Numbered from the stretch's first letter, positions 24,881-37,165 are shown. The stretch: DNA of 64,000 nucleotides from Typha latifolia (GCA_019914945.1 CM034103.1:9052001-9116000), one strand, 5' to 3'. A program made the numbers and translations. The notes: a model not told the origin generated them from the sequence alone.

Positions 24881-26103
24881 ACATGGACATCTTGCTATGG
24901 TTTGGAAAAATTGATGCAAAAGAAGATAAAGAGGGTAGGTTTCCATTAAAACCTGATTGGAGATCTGGCAAGTGTTTTTGCTGGGATGGTCGAGATCTTT
25001 GGGCCGCATACTGTCGAAATAGCATTATGTGTTACAAGTGTGGGAGATTTGGTCATAGGGCAAGTTTGTGTAGCATGGGGAAGGAGACTCAAAATTACAA
25101 AATTATACTGGAGATGGATCGTCGGTGGTGATGTTGTAAGCTTCGGAGGAGATGCATCAAAATAAGTTTAATCTAAAGCTTTGTATGGTGGTGAATATTA
25201 CACAAGGTTGGATCTCGACTAATAATTTAGGATTAGCCATTTATGGGATGTGATCAAGAGAACATATTTGGAGGGCAAGAGTACCTAGTAGACTTCCCAT
25301 CTATGCAATGAATAGAGGAGGTATCAAGATTGGGGTTAATCGATTTTGGGATTGCACAACAGAAATTCTTAGTGTAGCGGAAGGATATAAAGATGATAGA
25401 AGAAGAGAGCCAATTTGGATAAAAATATTACGTATTCCTTTACATTGCTGGAACTACATACACTTTCTTAAAATTATTGAATCGATTGAGTTTCAAGTGA
25501 TGGTGGATGAACAGACCAACAAAAAGATCAATTTAAAATATGCAAGATTAAAAGTGATCATAAAGAATATTATGAATATCCTAATCCGGTTAGTGGTGAT
25601 TATTAAGGGGATGGTCTTTATAATATCTTGTGAGAAAAAGAAAGCAATAATCAGAAACTGTTTATAAGTGGATCAGGAAGGGGCCTAGTCAAAGTTAGGA
25701 ACAAAGCAATAATAAATCCTAGGAAAGTTAGGGGGAAAAACTTAAATTTATCCCAGAAAAATATTTTACTAGAAAAAAGAGGGCTATAAAGACGGCATAC
25801 CAAGTGTTTGTTGAAATGTCTCAATAGAAGAGAAAACTGTAGACTTGTCAAAACATACAACTACTAAGGTAGCTGATGAAGAAGTTAGCACTAAGGAACC
25901 CTAGGTGAAAAAAATCAATGAAACTAGAGGATAAAGAAAAAAGGAAACTAATAGAAGATGAGTATGTGAATTCACTAGAGAAATTTTTTCCTTTTCATAT
26001 GGCTAAGGCTCTGATAGGAGATATGAACAAATTTATTAGTAAAAGAATGTGCAAAGGGAAAAAAATTTTGGTGAAAAAAAGAAATATGGAGGGAAATGTC
26101 TAG
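24881..26103 (+). mobile_element. LINE ORF1 remnant (zinc knuckle plus DUF4283-like region)
   Basis: CYKCGRFGHRASLC at about 25030-25071 is a CCHC zinc knuckle. It is followed by an IWIKILRIPLHCWNYIHFLK stretch at 25410-25470 and INLKYARLKVIIK, the order found in plant LINE ORF1 proteins. Several frames and stops are involved. It may be the 5' part of the LINE that continues at 30180, but the endonuclease is missing. Confidence 0.65.
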
Positions 26104-27482
26104 TCTTGAAATATCTTGAAAAACCCCTAAACACAAGTATGTATCTAAATACTAGGCAATGATATCACTCGTTCGCTTAAGTAAATGTCCGTAGAAATAT
26201 TAAGAACGAAAGCAGAGATGAACGCAAAGATTTTAACGTGGAAAAACCCAAACGGGAAAAAACCACGGATCCAAACTCGAATCAAAACCAATCACTAGAA
26301 TAGTAGCAGTTACAAGACTGACTCACAAAACAACCCGCCGATCCAAACGACTTTGTTCCTCTCAGTCTTGCTCGCTAGAACCCACGATTCACTGCTTCTC
26401 GTGATTGAAGTCCAACCTCAGTAACCTTCGAGATTGATCTTTCGTCTAGATAGCCCTTAAGATGAAAGATTAACTTTTGTTGATGAGTAGAACATTGTTA
26501 GTTGAAGAACCGATGTAGCATCAAGAAGTCTCCTTCAATAATTGTGACACCCACACTCTAAACACGTGCATAGCATGAGCCCACACGGCACGTGCATAGT
26601 ACCTGACCATTCAGTTTATTACTGACAATTAAATAAACATGTAGCAACATCATAATTTTATTCACAATATTTAAACTAAGAATAACTCAAATCTAACTGT
26701 CAACAGCAATACGATAACCTTACTTGGGCCCCACACAGGCCACAACACATCATCAAGAGCTTTTCACAACTACATATACACAACAGAGGTATATACATAA
26801 TTATACAAGTATAAAGTCACATGCTAAAATATAAGACAAGGATACAGATACACTTTAGAGGATGTCAACTATTACATCAGATAAGATAACTCATCTAGCA
26901 CACAACACTAACCACACTCTACTCCTCACTTACCAGCAAGACCTCTAAGGGAGTATCCTACTCCTCTCGTCCACCTGGGTTTTTGGAAAGGAAAAAACAA
27001 GAGAGTCATGAGCTAAAAGCTCAGTGAATAGACCTTACCCCGAATCAGTGATGCCAAACAGAGAGTAAATCAAATACTGAATAATATGAATCAGAAAGAG
27101 TATCATGTCATGAATGAGTAAATGAATATGTCCTCAATACTACATAAATGAAATATAGATAACATGTCATGTCATAAATGATAAAAATACATAATCTTCG
27201 ACAATGAATAAATAGATCACCACGTCATATGATCATCATAACTCTCTCTCAAATATGACACATGATGCATGCCGACCATGACAATGCTATGATATCAGAT
27301 ACAATTATATATGATGTATATTGACCACTTAATAATCAGGTATGTCAAATAATAATAAAATCATATGCATTTCTTAACATCACGTTCATCACCGACATCT
27401 CGGTATAATATCATCATACTAGACCACTATGCATAGTCAACACCCGGTACCCGGTCTCAACATCATGCCCGAAGGCTCAGAG

Positions 27483-27551
27483 CATACTCTGCCATCCACA
27501 AGGAGTATCTCAAATATAACCATACCCTGCCATCCGCTAGGGGTATCAACA
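27483..27551 (+). repeat. Two ATACYCT...AGGGTAT hairpin units in copy C
   Basis: Two units of the same hairpin repeat that occurs about six times in copy D (50567-50798). The first pairs ATACTC with GAGTAT, the second ATACCC with GGGTAT. Confidence 0.65.
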
Positions 27552-28744
27552 TCCATTCAGACCGGGCACCCTTCTAATTGATAGAAATCTCGTGAGGATA
27601 ACTCGTCACATATGCCCTGGCGAACGGCATGTGTCCGAATGTTTGCTGCGCACACAGACTAATGACCTCGGACGTAAGGCCAACAGGATCGCGACCATGT
27701 CGAGCGATCAATCATCCACCAAGCGCGTCCTAACCCTCGCGCCCACTCGGGTATCCTCACGCTTTCTATCAACTATCCTATCAATCACATTTCATTCTTC
27801 CTTCTAAATGACAGATCATATGCATATATTCAGTACGATAACAAATCAATGCATAACAGGAATTTAGGTGGAATAGGAATCAAGAGAAAATGATGCAATA
27901 TAGTCTCCAACTGTATCGTCAACACATGCATACTCATGCTAATCTATTACATGCATACTCATGCTACAGATCAACTCGGTAAACAATCATAACAGTATAA
28001 TCATCTCTAATCATCTCTATATATGTCACCAATGTACTCATATTCCAAATCAGCATAATCGAATGCATGATAAAATATGCTCGACTATAATCATCTCTAG
28101 ATAAAATTATATAATCATGCTGGAGGCCAAAACATGCATGTACATAAATGTATAATATAACCTAATTTGAGAAAGGCGTCTAAGGGATAAGACTACTCAC
28201 ACCACTGAAATACCAAACCACCACTCGTTCAAACTGCTACGATAACGATCAGGCCTCAATAGCTAGGTCCACAGGGTCTTGAACAAGGGGGTCGGGATCT
28301 GAAATTATTTATAACAAATATGTCAGTCTTTCTATTAATTAAAATTAACTCGACAAAAGAATAATTTCTTATTGTAATTATGTACTCTTCATTTCTATAT
28401 TTGTTTTTGTTATTTATTAATCATAATTATATTATTTAATTATGTATTTAGAATATATTTTATCTGTCTATTATTCTCTTTGATAATTAAGAAAATAAGA
28501 ATTAAGTTACTGCAATTAATTACGTAAGAATATACGTACATAACCCTAAAAATTTCTTAGGATTAAAATAGTAATTTATATTGCAGGCATTTTGCTAAAC
28601 ATGATATAATTAGAACTATTTACTAACTATGATATAATTATATTTAATTTGTATAACTTAAATACATTAAATTAACTAAGCTAAACTAATTGTGCATATA
28701 TATATATAGAAAGAGAAAAAAAACAAAATATATAATTGTATAGA

Positions 28745-28834
28745 GTGCTAGGCTCAGCCCAGCACCATGCACAGCAAGGTGCTGGGCCGAGCCCAGCGCC
28801 TGGCGCTGCAAGGGCGCTGGGCCGAGCCCAGCAC
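28745..28834 (+). repeat. GC-rich palindrome cluster
   Basis: Three near-palindromes in 90 bp (28745-28765, 28778-28800, 28812-28834), all variants of GTGCTGGGCCGAGCCCAGC with changes on both arms. Related single units occur in the other copies near 42322, 43559 and 52118. Confidence 0.8.
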
Positions 28835-28894
28835 CACTTGCAGGGTGCAGTTAGAGGAGAGAACGAAAGGAGGAGGAGGAGAGGAAGAAGAAAG

Positions 28895-28968
28895 AGAAGA
28901 AGAAGAAGAAGAAGAAGAAGAAGAAGAAGAAGAAGAAGAAGAAGAAGAAGAAGAAGAAGAAGAAGAAA
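28895..28968 (+). repeat. (GAA)n microsatellite
   Basis: Pure or nearly pure AAG/GAA trinucleotides. GA runs follow at 29104-29132 and 29226-29248. The poly-Glu, poly-Arg and poly-Leu reading frames here are artefacts. Confidence 0.95.
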
Positions 28969-29389
28969 GAAAAAGGAAGAAGAAGGTTGGGCCCTGGGGG
29001 AGGGGTGCGCCCGCTGGTGGCCACTCAGCGGCCGGCCTCTTGCCGATGGCTCAATCCTCCGGCGGTTCCGAGAGGAAGCCGACAAGGAGAAAAAGAGAAA
29101 TAGAGAGAGAGAGAGGTAGAGAGAGAGAGAGAGGGAGGGAGGCTCACCAGAGCTAGAGGAGGTGGCGGCGGCAGTGGGTAGAGGGAGAGAGTGTTTGAGA
29201 GAGAGAGAAAGAGAGAAAGGTCAGAGAGAGAGAGAGAGAGAGAGAGAGGAAGAAAAGGGAGAGAGAGGCGGTGGGGAAGGAGGCTGCGGCTGCGGCGGCG
29301 GCAGCTGCAGCGGGGGCCCACCGCGCCAGCTAGCTCGGTCAGGTTGGCCGGGCCAGCGCTTGGGGTGCGTGGCGCCCAACTCCGCTGCC

Positions 29390-29421
29390 ACTGCATGGCA
29401 CGAGCTGTTGTGCCATGCAGT
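29390..29421 (+). repeat. Terminal hairpin of copy C
   Basis: A perfect 12-bp stem, ACTGCATGGCAC pairing with GTGCCATGCAGT, with an 8-base loop. A T tract (29431-29437) and the LTR end at 29454 follow. Confidence 0.85.
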
Positions 29422-29685
29422 GTAGGAATTTTTTTTTAACCTTGGGTTATTACAATAATGCTTCTTCAACCACCCTAGAGATACGACATCACAATCCTTA
29501 TATATGATCTCCAAGATAGAGCCAAATCCAAGTCTTATCCGTACTCACGAAAGTCTAATTTTATCAAATTTCGTTGGTGCGTTCGAACGTGGCCTAGGTG
29601 CGTTCGAACGGCATGACTTGATCTCAGGTGCGTTCGAATGGGCCCGAGTGCGTTCGAACGCGACAACTTGAATTTTCAGGTTGTG

Positions 29686-29870
29686 TTCGAACGCGTTTGT
29701 GAATGCAGCTCTCGGTCTGTGTGAACGCAGTACCCACATTCGAACGCGTTTGTGAACGTAGCTCTCGGTCTGTGTGAACGCAAGTACTCGCGTTCGAACG
29801 CGTTTGTGAACGCAGCTCTCGGTCTGTGTGAACGCAAGTACCCGCGTTCGAACGCGTTTGTGAACGCGGT
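29686..29870 (-). repeat. 54-bp tandem repeat centred on TTCGAACGCG
   Basis: TTCGAACGCG starts at 29686, 29739, 29793 and 29847, giving 53-54 bp periods. Between them lies a conserved AGCTCTCGGTCTGTGTGAAC spacer. Further single GTTCGAACG words lie at 29580-29662. Confidence 0.85.
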
Positions 29871-30088
29871 GTGAACTCAATAGCTTTTCTCCAATAATTT
29901 TGCAATACTTCAAACCAGAGATATTCTAGACTTGTATAAAGCTCATATATATGTAAAAATACACTTAGAATATTTTGTACACAATTGCCAATAATTAAAA
30001 ACCTAACACATTTGTAGAATGGAAAGATGGTTTGAATGAAGATGAAGAAATACAAGAACATGAGGAAAATGATGAAAGGGAGCAGAAT

Positions 30089-30175
30089 TGTAACAACCTA
30101 TTGTAAAAAAGAAAAAAAATCATGGCACGATGCAGCCAGCCACACTGTGGCCGACCTCGTGCCAAGAAAGAATAG
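30089..30175 (-). mobile_element. Fragment of the long LTR (3' end, inverted)
   Basis: Reads TGTAACAACC, an A tract, then TGGCACGATGC...CCTCGTGCCA. This is the complement of the terminal T tract and hairpin of the long-LTR family. Only about 90 bp remain. Confidence 0.65.
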
Positions 30176-30179
30176 GCGC

Positions 30180-32316
30180 TAGTCAACATTAATGATTAAT
30201 GGAAAGTTAGACAAATACTTTCAGTGTAGGAAGGGATTGTGATAAGGGGTTCATTGTCTCTTTATATATTTGTGCTAATAGCAGATGATTTATATACAAT
30301 AATGGAGTAGGCAAAACAGACAAGTTTGCTAACAGGTTTGGGTGAGGATGTGAAAGTCAATGGATCATAAACTTGCAGTATGCGGATGACACTTTGATCT
30401 TCTAATGGCAAATAAGCAAGAAGTTGGAGTGTTAAAATTTATATTACACTGTTTTGAAGTTGTGTCACGATTAAAACTAAATTTTAATAAGAGCTCCCTA
30501 TTATACTTAGGCAATAATATGGAGAGAGAAAATTTTTATAAAATACATATATTATAAGGTGGAGAAGCTACTAATTAAATATTTGGGACTCCCCTTTATA
30601 TGATAGTAAGCTAAGAAAAAGTGATTGGATCTCTGTTATGGATAAAATTAGAGAAAAGCCTTGCAGACTAGAAAGGAAAAAATGTTATCATTTGGAGAGA
30701 TGATTATTCTTATCAATTTGGTATTGAATTCAATTCCCTTGTATTATCTGTCTGTTTCTAATATCTCTTTGTGGGTGAAAATAAAGATTAATAAGTTAAG
30801 AAGAGCCTTTCTGTGTAAGAAGGAATTCAGAAGTTTGGAGATAACATATCTTTTAGATATAAATAAGGCTTTGCTTGCTAAATGGCAGTGGAGACTTCTA
30901 AACTTTGAGAATCAGATGCGGGTTGAGATTGTAATGCAAATGTATTATAAAAAGCTAAAAGTTATAGAGTTTAATCTAAGTAATTCCGGGTCTCTCTATT
31001 TTGGAGAGAGGTGTTGCAGACAAGTAAAATCTTCCGACTAGGCGTGAGCTAGTATATTTAGAATGGACAAATTGCTAAATTTTGGAAAGATATATAGTGT
31101 GAGCAGTGTAATATGGCTACTAGGTTTACTAAACTCTTTGAACTGACTTGGGATGAAAAATTACTATACAAGAGGTTTGGGATGGGTCTGATTGGAATCT
31201 GAAGTATAAAAGAAATCTTACAAAGCAACAAAAAGGGGAACTTGATATGAGGGCTCTAGTGGAGAGTGGTAGTATTAGACTCAAACAAGGAAGAGATAAA
31301 ATTAAATGGAGGCTTGCAAGCAATGGGGTTTATATGATGAAGTCTTTGTATCGGTTTCTAGATAATGGAGATATCATCTTACAGAAAATTTTAAAACTAA
31401 AAATTCCCTTAAAGGTTAAAGCTTTCTTGTGGCTAATATGTCAAAACAGATTCTTTACAAGGGACAACTGCAAAAGGGAGGATGGAGTGGAATTTGTGTC
31501 CTTTGTTCTAGAGAGGAGTCTGCAGACCATCTCTTTGTAAGATGTAAATTTGTGCAGAAGTTTATTGGTAAAATGGCTCTGGATACTAAATGACAAGCAC
31601 CCCAAAGCATTCTAGAGATTGGTTTTTTGATACACATTGGAAGAAAATGGGCTAAAAAATTGGATTCTTATTTGGGTTATAGCCCTAATGTGGAATCTTT
31701 GCCTAGAAAGGAACAATAGAGAGTCTACTGGTAAATCAAAATCTTGGGAAGACCTGCAACATCAGATAACCTCTTTGTTCTTTTGCTGGGAAGGCCTATA
31801 GGGAGAAGAGGCGATTAAAAAGCTTAGAAGATGATTAAGATTGTAGACATCGGGGACTAATAGAGTGGAACCTATCATTAGAGGAGCTGCATCTTCTGCT
31901 CTTTGTAGTGTTTTTCGGCATTTTGGTCTTATTACGCAGATGATTGTTCAAGAATCGTTGTTGATGTTTACATTCTATGTTAGTTCTGATTTCACTAGAT
32001 ATGCATTATGTTTCGTGGTAGTGGTGAACTCTATGTTAAGATCTTAGTTTTAAACTAGGGTAGTTTATAGCAGTGGTATATTGTGATGGGCTCTAATAGC
32101 GTTGTATACTTATTGTAGTAATTGGTAGTGATGGCCTTTGTCGAGGAATTGGTTTGCCTCTTGGTAGTTGTGGCTGTGGTAATTTTGTAAGAGATTTATG
32201 ATGTTTGTTGTTATGTTGGCCTCAGACTTATAGGTCCAAGTTAATACAAACTAAGTGTTATTTTTATTTGTTTTTAATGAAATAGGGCAACACTACCTTT
32301 TGTCAAAAATAAAAAA
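30180..32316 (+). mobile_element. LINE ORF2 3' remnant
   Basis: Begins inside the reverse transcriptase (GKLDKYFQCRKGL), then QYADDTLIF at about 30377, the NKLRRAFLCKK thumb region near 30790, a zinc-finger RVT tail at 31240-31530 and NLCLERNN...SWEDLQHQ near 31690-31770. It ends in an A-rich tail at 32305-32316, as LINEs do. Stops occur throughout, and the endonuclease and first half of the polymerase are missing. Confidence 0.8.
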
Positions 32317-32674
32317 AAAGAATGTATATTACACATCAAACTACTGACTTCGAACATGGGCCACAGAATCGTATATTAACAATCATAATTACCTATAGGC
32401 ATCATAATCTTAACGCTTACTTAGGTATCTCCATATTTTCTATTAACTACCCTATTAATGTGATTTTAGGGTTTCCTTTAGAATGTGTAGATCACGTATC
32501 ACACATTTCAAGAATTTAAGTAGTAAAAGAGTCAACAAAAATATTATGTCATGCACTTTCTAATCATGACAATAAAATGCTAATCATCTCTTTATGTAAA
32601 TATGTCATATATTATGTTGAAGGCTAAAAAATACATATATATAATGATTACATAATATACCCAATTTGGGAAAG
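32317..32674 (+). mobile_element. Long-LTR family fragment, copy E, left piece
   Basis: Matches the middle of the long LTR: ACATGGGCCACAGAATCGTAT, then a CTTAGGTATCTCC...CTATTAA block, as at 35424-35545 in copy B. It is cut at 32674 by the gypsy insertion and resumes at 41209. Confidence 0.65.
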
Positions 32675-33659
32675 TGATAGATTCAGACTTTACCGGTGTC
32701 GTCTCGAGCACGGATACACTTTAGGGGTGTCTTTATTTCTTATTATAATGTTTAATTTCTAAGAAAATAAGTTTACTGTAAATCACTTTTGAACGCGGGT
32801 GGAGTGCGTTCGAACGCGAGTGGAGTGCATTCGAACGCGGTTGTGAACGCCTGCATCATGTTCGCACATCCAGAGAGTGTGAATTGTCCGTTCCAATGCC
32901 CCGTTCGAACGTGGTGTGAACGCCTGCATCACGTTCGCAAATCCAGAGAAGTGGGAAACAGGTGCATTTAGACGCGCATTTGAACGCCGGTATCGCGTTC
33001 TCAAATCCAGAGTAGTGCAAGCTAGGTGGGTCTGAACGCGATCGGGCGCGTTCGAACGCGGTTGGCGAAAATGTACTGTTTAGGGTTATTTTTAAATTGT
33101 TTGGTTAGCCTCTAAAGGATGTGGATGGCAACCATAGAGTCATTATTGATGAATTGAGTTTTGCCTTACCTCTTTTGTCTTCTTCGCTCTCGTTCTCTCG
33201 ATCCCCGGCGGCACCGCTTCTAACCTCCCTCGATCGACCAATCACCCTAGTCCCTTAGGGGTGGCCCTCTCCTCCCCTTTCTTCCAATCTATCTAACACT
33301 TGCCCTAACTCTTCCATCAACCATAACTTTTCCACCACCACTTTTCACTGGTGCCACCCCATTAAGGTCGGACCACCGCCAACCACCATCATCTAGGATC
33401 TCATGCCTCCATCCACGGATCCTGATCAAACCCACTAATGTTCGTCCACTAATCGGACGATATCTCGAGATCCCACATCTGATTCGCCTGAAACTTGATT
33501 TGTTGGAAAGCTCTTTTCTAGGGCTACAACATATCCAAATTTCACGTCGATCTGATGGTGATCTCTGTCAGGATCTATTTATAAAGTTTCGTGCCAGAAT
33601 CAGTCCAAATCTGAGAATTGGAAGAGATCGAACCTTAGCCAAAGGGGGAGATCATATCA
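32675..33659 (+). repeat. 5' LTR of the gypsy element
   Basis: TGATAG...CATATCA. Carries a cluster of GTTCGAACGC-type words at 32790-33062 and a leader ending in CAAAGGGGGAGATC. Confidence 0.9.
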
Positions 33660-33663
33660 AGCT

Positions 33664-33675
33664 TGGTATCAGAGC
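33664..33675 (+). other. Primer-binding site
   Basis: TGGTATCAGAGC, complementary to the 3' end of plant initiator tRNA-Met, four bases after the 5' LTR. Confidence 0.9.
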
Positions 33676-33712
33676 CACCGTTCCTCGAATACGCGCTTCC
33701 TATGATGACAAC

Positions 33713-34227
33713 CGGAGTCATGGCTGCACGGCGAGATGATGAAGAAGAGATTCTCCCAATAAATGAGAGGGAAACGATTACAGGGACTTCCACCCGCGGA
33801 ACCGCCCGATCTAATCAGAATACGGAAGAACCTAGTGTTCAAGACATGTTGGGGTCTCTTTCAGAACAAATGGTCATCAACAACCAGATGATGATGGAGA
33901 TGATGCGGTAATTACGGGAATTATGGACTTCGATGCTCTCCTCTCAAAGACGGTACAAAAGACCACGGTTGGGGCATACCAAGAAGAGTTTGAGAGAATA
34001 AGTAGCCGATGTCAACCCCCATGGACAGATCAGCAACTTTGCAACACCTTCATCTCCGGGCTGCGAGGAGACATACAAGCCGACGTGAGGGCTTTAAGGC
34101 CTAGAACCTTAAAGGAGGCTTTTGAAGATGCGGTGCTCATGGAAGACAAACATAGGGCCATGAAGTTACACCTAAAACAGAGTTGGACGAGCTAAGGAAG
34201 CCACAATTCGGTTCAACCAACCATAGC
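33713..34227 (+). pseudogene. Gypsy gag, first part
   Basis: The start region reads DDEEEILPINERETITG. After a frame change, the retrotransposon-gag core reads TTVGAYQEEFERISSRCQPP, FISGLRGDIQADV and LRPRTLKEAFEDAVLMEDK. The reading is cut at 34227 by the solo LTR and continues at 37886. Confidence 0.85.
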
Positions 34228-36060
34228 TATAACGCCCCCGCCCGGCATGGGCACGTGCACGCACACGCGCCCACACGGCACGCGCGGCGCACGTGACAGG
34301 TCGGGCAGGGCCCGTCACGCACAGATACACTCCTGTGCACATACAATCATGACATCATCAAATAACACCTACTAATATATCCATGATCACATAATTCATC
34401 GCCAAATAAATCATACTATCAACCAAATAAATCTTTTAACATATGAATATCCACGTCCATAATAATATACACTAGACCACTATATAATTTGGCAGGACCC
34501 ACACAGACCACAACAAACCATCAAGATAGAACTAAACAACTGATATACGAGTGCTATAAAATCTGACATATACTATACAAATCATCATCTAATATAATAA
34601 GGTACAAATATAACAAACAATGATATAACTTAATGTCTTGTTAAATTATCTTCTCTACCGTCTCGCATCAATAGCTCACCTCATCACCACTCTAAAATAT
34701 ATTCTCAAGATATCTCAGGTCGCTATCACGTACCATAAATCTGAGGGGTTAGAAAAGAAATAAAGAGAGTCATGAGCAAAAGGCTCAGTGAATAGACCTT
34801 ACCTCGAATCAGTGATGTCAAATAGAGAGTAAATCATGTACTAGATAATATGAACCAGAAAAAGTATCATGTCATAAATGAGTATATGAATGTATCCTCA
34901 ATAATATATAAATGAAAAGTAGATAACATGTCATAACTGATAAAAGTATATAATCATCGACCATGAGTAAACAAATCTCCGTATCATACTATCGTCATAA
35001 CTCTCTCTCTCAAATATGACACATGATGCATGCCGACCATGACCACGTTATGATATCAAATGCAATCATATATGATGTATATTGATCACTCGATAATTAG
35101 GTAACCAAATGATAATGAAATTATATGCATTTTTCAACATCATAATCATCACCGACATCTCGGTATAATATCATCATACTATACCACTGTGCATAGTCAA
35201 CACCCGGTACCCAGTCTCAACATCATGTCTGAAGGCTCAGAGCATACTCCGTGACCCGCAAGAGTATCTCAAATATAATCATACCCCGCCACCTGCTAGG
35301 GTGTCAACATCCATCCGGACTGGGCACCCTACATAGTTGATAGAAACCTCGTGAGGATAACTTACCACATATGCCCTGGCGAACGGCATGTATCTGATTG
35401 TCTGTGCGCACAGACTCAATTGACCTCGGACATGGGCCACGAGATATCGTATATCAGCGACCATAATCATCACTCCAGGCACCCTTAACCCTGGCGCATA
35501 CTTAGGTATCCTCATGCTTTCTATCACCTATCCTATCAATCACATTTTATGCTTTCCTTCTAAATGTCAGATCACATGCATATATCGAGTACGATAACGA
35601 GTCAATGTATAACATGAATTTAGGTGGAATAAGAATCAAGAGAAAATGATGCAATGTAGTCTCCAACTGTATCGTCAACACATGCATACTCATGCTAATC
35701 TATTACATGCATACTCATGTTACAGATCAACTCGGTAAACAATCATAATAGTAGAATCATCTCTATATATATCACCAATGTACTCATATTCTAAATCAGC
35801 ATAATCGAATGCACGATAAAATATGTTCGACTATAATCATCTCTAGATAAAATCATATAATCATGCTGGAGGCCAAAACATGCATGTACATAAATATATA
35901 ATATAACCTAATTTGAGAAAGGTGTTTAGGGGATAAGACTACTCACAGTCTGATCAGAAGACACAAACCACGCATCTCTAAAGTCCGTTAGTTAACCGAG
36001 TGACACTCATTGCTTACAAAGTCCACGGGGTCTCAAATAAGGAGTTCGAGATCTGAAATA

Positions 36061-37165
36061 TTTAAATAGTATGATGTTAGCCGTTTATCTAATTAGAATT
36101 AATTCAATTAATATATAAAGGTTCATTAGGTTTAGAATCACTTTTCTTTATTTTTGATTACATAACTAGGTCTATAATATAGATACGATTCAAATACTAT
36201 AATTCTATTATTATTATAAAATGTTAGTTATAACATAAGGAGAAGATGCATGTTTCCTTTTATATGAGAGTATTTCTAAATATATAATTATAAAATAAAA
36301 TAAAAGACTAAATAAGTATAGACAAAGTCTAATTATAATTAATTTTATAATTTATACGCTATCTTGATTAATTAGGGACAATGCAGTCTTTACTCGATAA
36401 AATAATAAATAAATAACTAAATAAGCTTAGTATTTTATTTGTTGCAAAATAATCATAAAATTAATAGAAATACTTAAAATATATATGATGAGGGTATTAG
36501 AATATAAATCTAATAATTATAATTTACAAATCTATCTATTAATCTAATAGATTTGTAAATAAATAAATAAATATAAGTATTACCTATATTTATACCTAAT
36601 TAGAATATTTAAATATTTAAATAGTATGATGTTAGTCGTTTATCTAATTAGAATTAATTCAATTAAAATATAAATGTTCATTAGGTTTAGAATCATTTTT
36701 CTTTATTTTTTATTACATAACTAGGTCTATAATATAAATACGATTCAAATATTACAATTTTTTATTATTATAAAATGTTAGTTATAACATAAGGAGAAGA
36801 TGCATGTTTCCTTTTATATGAGAGTATTTCTAAATATATAATTATAAAATAAAATAAAATAAAAGGCTAAATAAGTATAGACATGGTCTAATTTTAATTA
36901 ATTTTATAATTCATACACTATCTTGATTAATTAGGGACAACGCAGTCTTTACTCGATAAAATAATAAATAAATAACTAAATAAACTTAGTATTTTATTTG
37001 CTGCAGAATAATCATAAAATTAATAGAAATACTTAAAATATATATGATGAGGGTATTAGAATATAAATCTAATAATTATAATTTACAAATCTATCTATTA
37101 ATCTAATAGATTTGTAAATAAATAAATAAATATAAGTATTACCTATATTTATACCTAATTAATCA
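36061..37165 (+). repeat. 555-bp tandem duplication inside copy B
   Basis: The block starting TTTAAATAGTATGATGTTAG at 36061 recurs from 36616 with few differences. Copy D has one such block (51380-51920). Confidence 0.9.

Larger units (their letters stand above)
26543..29454 (+). mobile_element. Solo LTR of the long TGTAA...TTACA family, copy C
   Basis: Starts TGTGACACCC and ends TTATTACA, with the exact 5-bp duplication ATAAT at 26538-26542 and 29455-29459. The 2912 bp contain no protein-coding domain. Layout: G-box-type CACGTG words near the start, A/T-rich first half, hairpin pair 27483-27551, GC palindromes 28745-28834, (GAA)n and (GA)n tracts, a terminal hairpin, a T tract, then the end. 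TG...CA ends, 5-bp duplication and length fit a solo LTR of a large-LTR gypsy (Tekay/Del-like) family; the lineage is inferred. Confidence 0.85.
26104..30008 (-). mobile_element. Copia-like solo LTR, split by a long-LTR insertion
   Basis: On the minus strand it starts TGTTAGGTTTTTAATTATTG at 30008 and ends in a copia-style U5 at about 26270-26110, with the words CCACGTTAAAATCTTTG and CTTAATATTTCTACGGAC. A younger solo LTR interrupts it (26543-29454). No clear target duplication was found and the left end is uncertain. The 29570-29870 part carries a GTTCGAACGC repeat array. Confidence 0.5.

Noticed and set aside
24744..25025. Minus-strand 93 and 123 aa frames opposite the LINE ORF1
   Set aside because: Antisense shadow of the zinc-knuckle region.
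28681..29439. Long reading frames on both strands rich in Glu, Arg, Leu or Ser
   Set aside because: They come from GAA and GA microsatellites inside a solo LTR; no domain and no codon signal.
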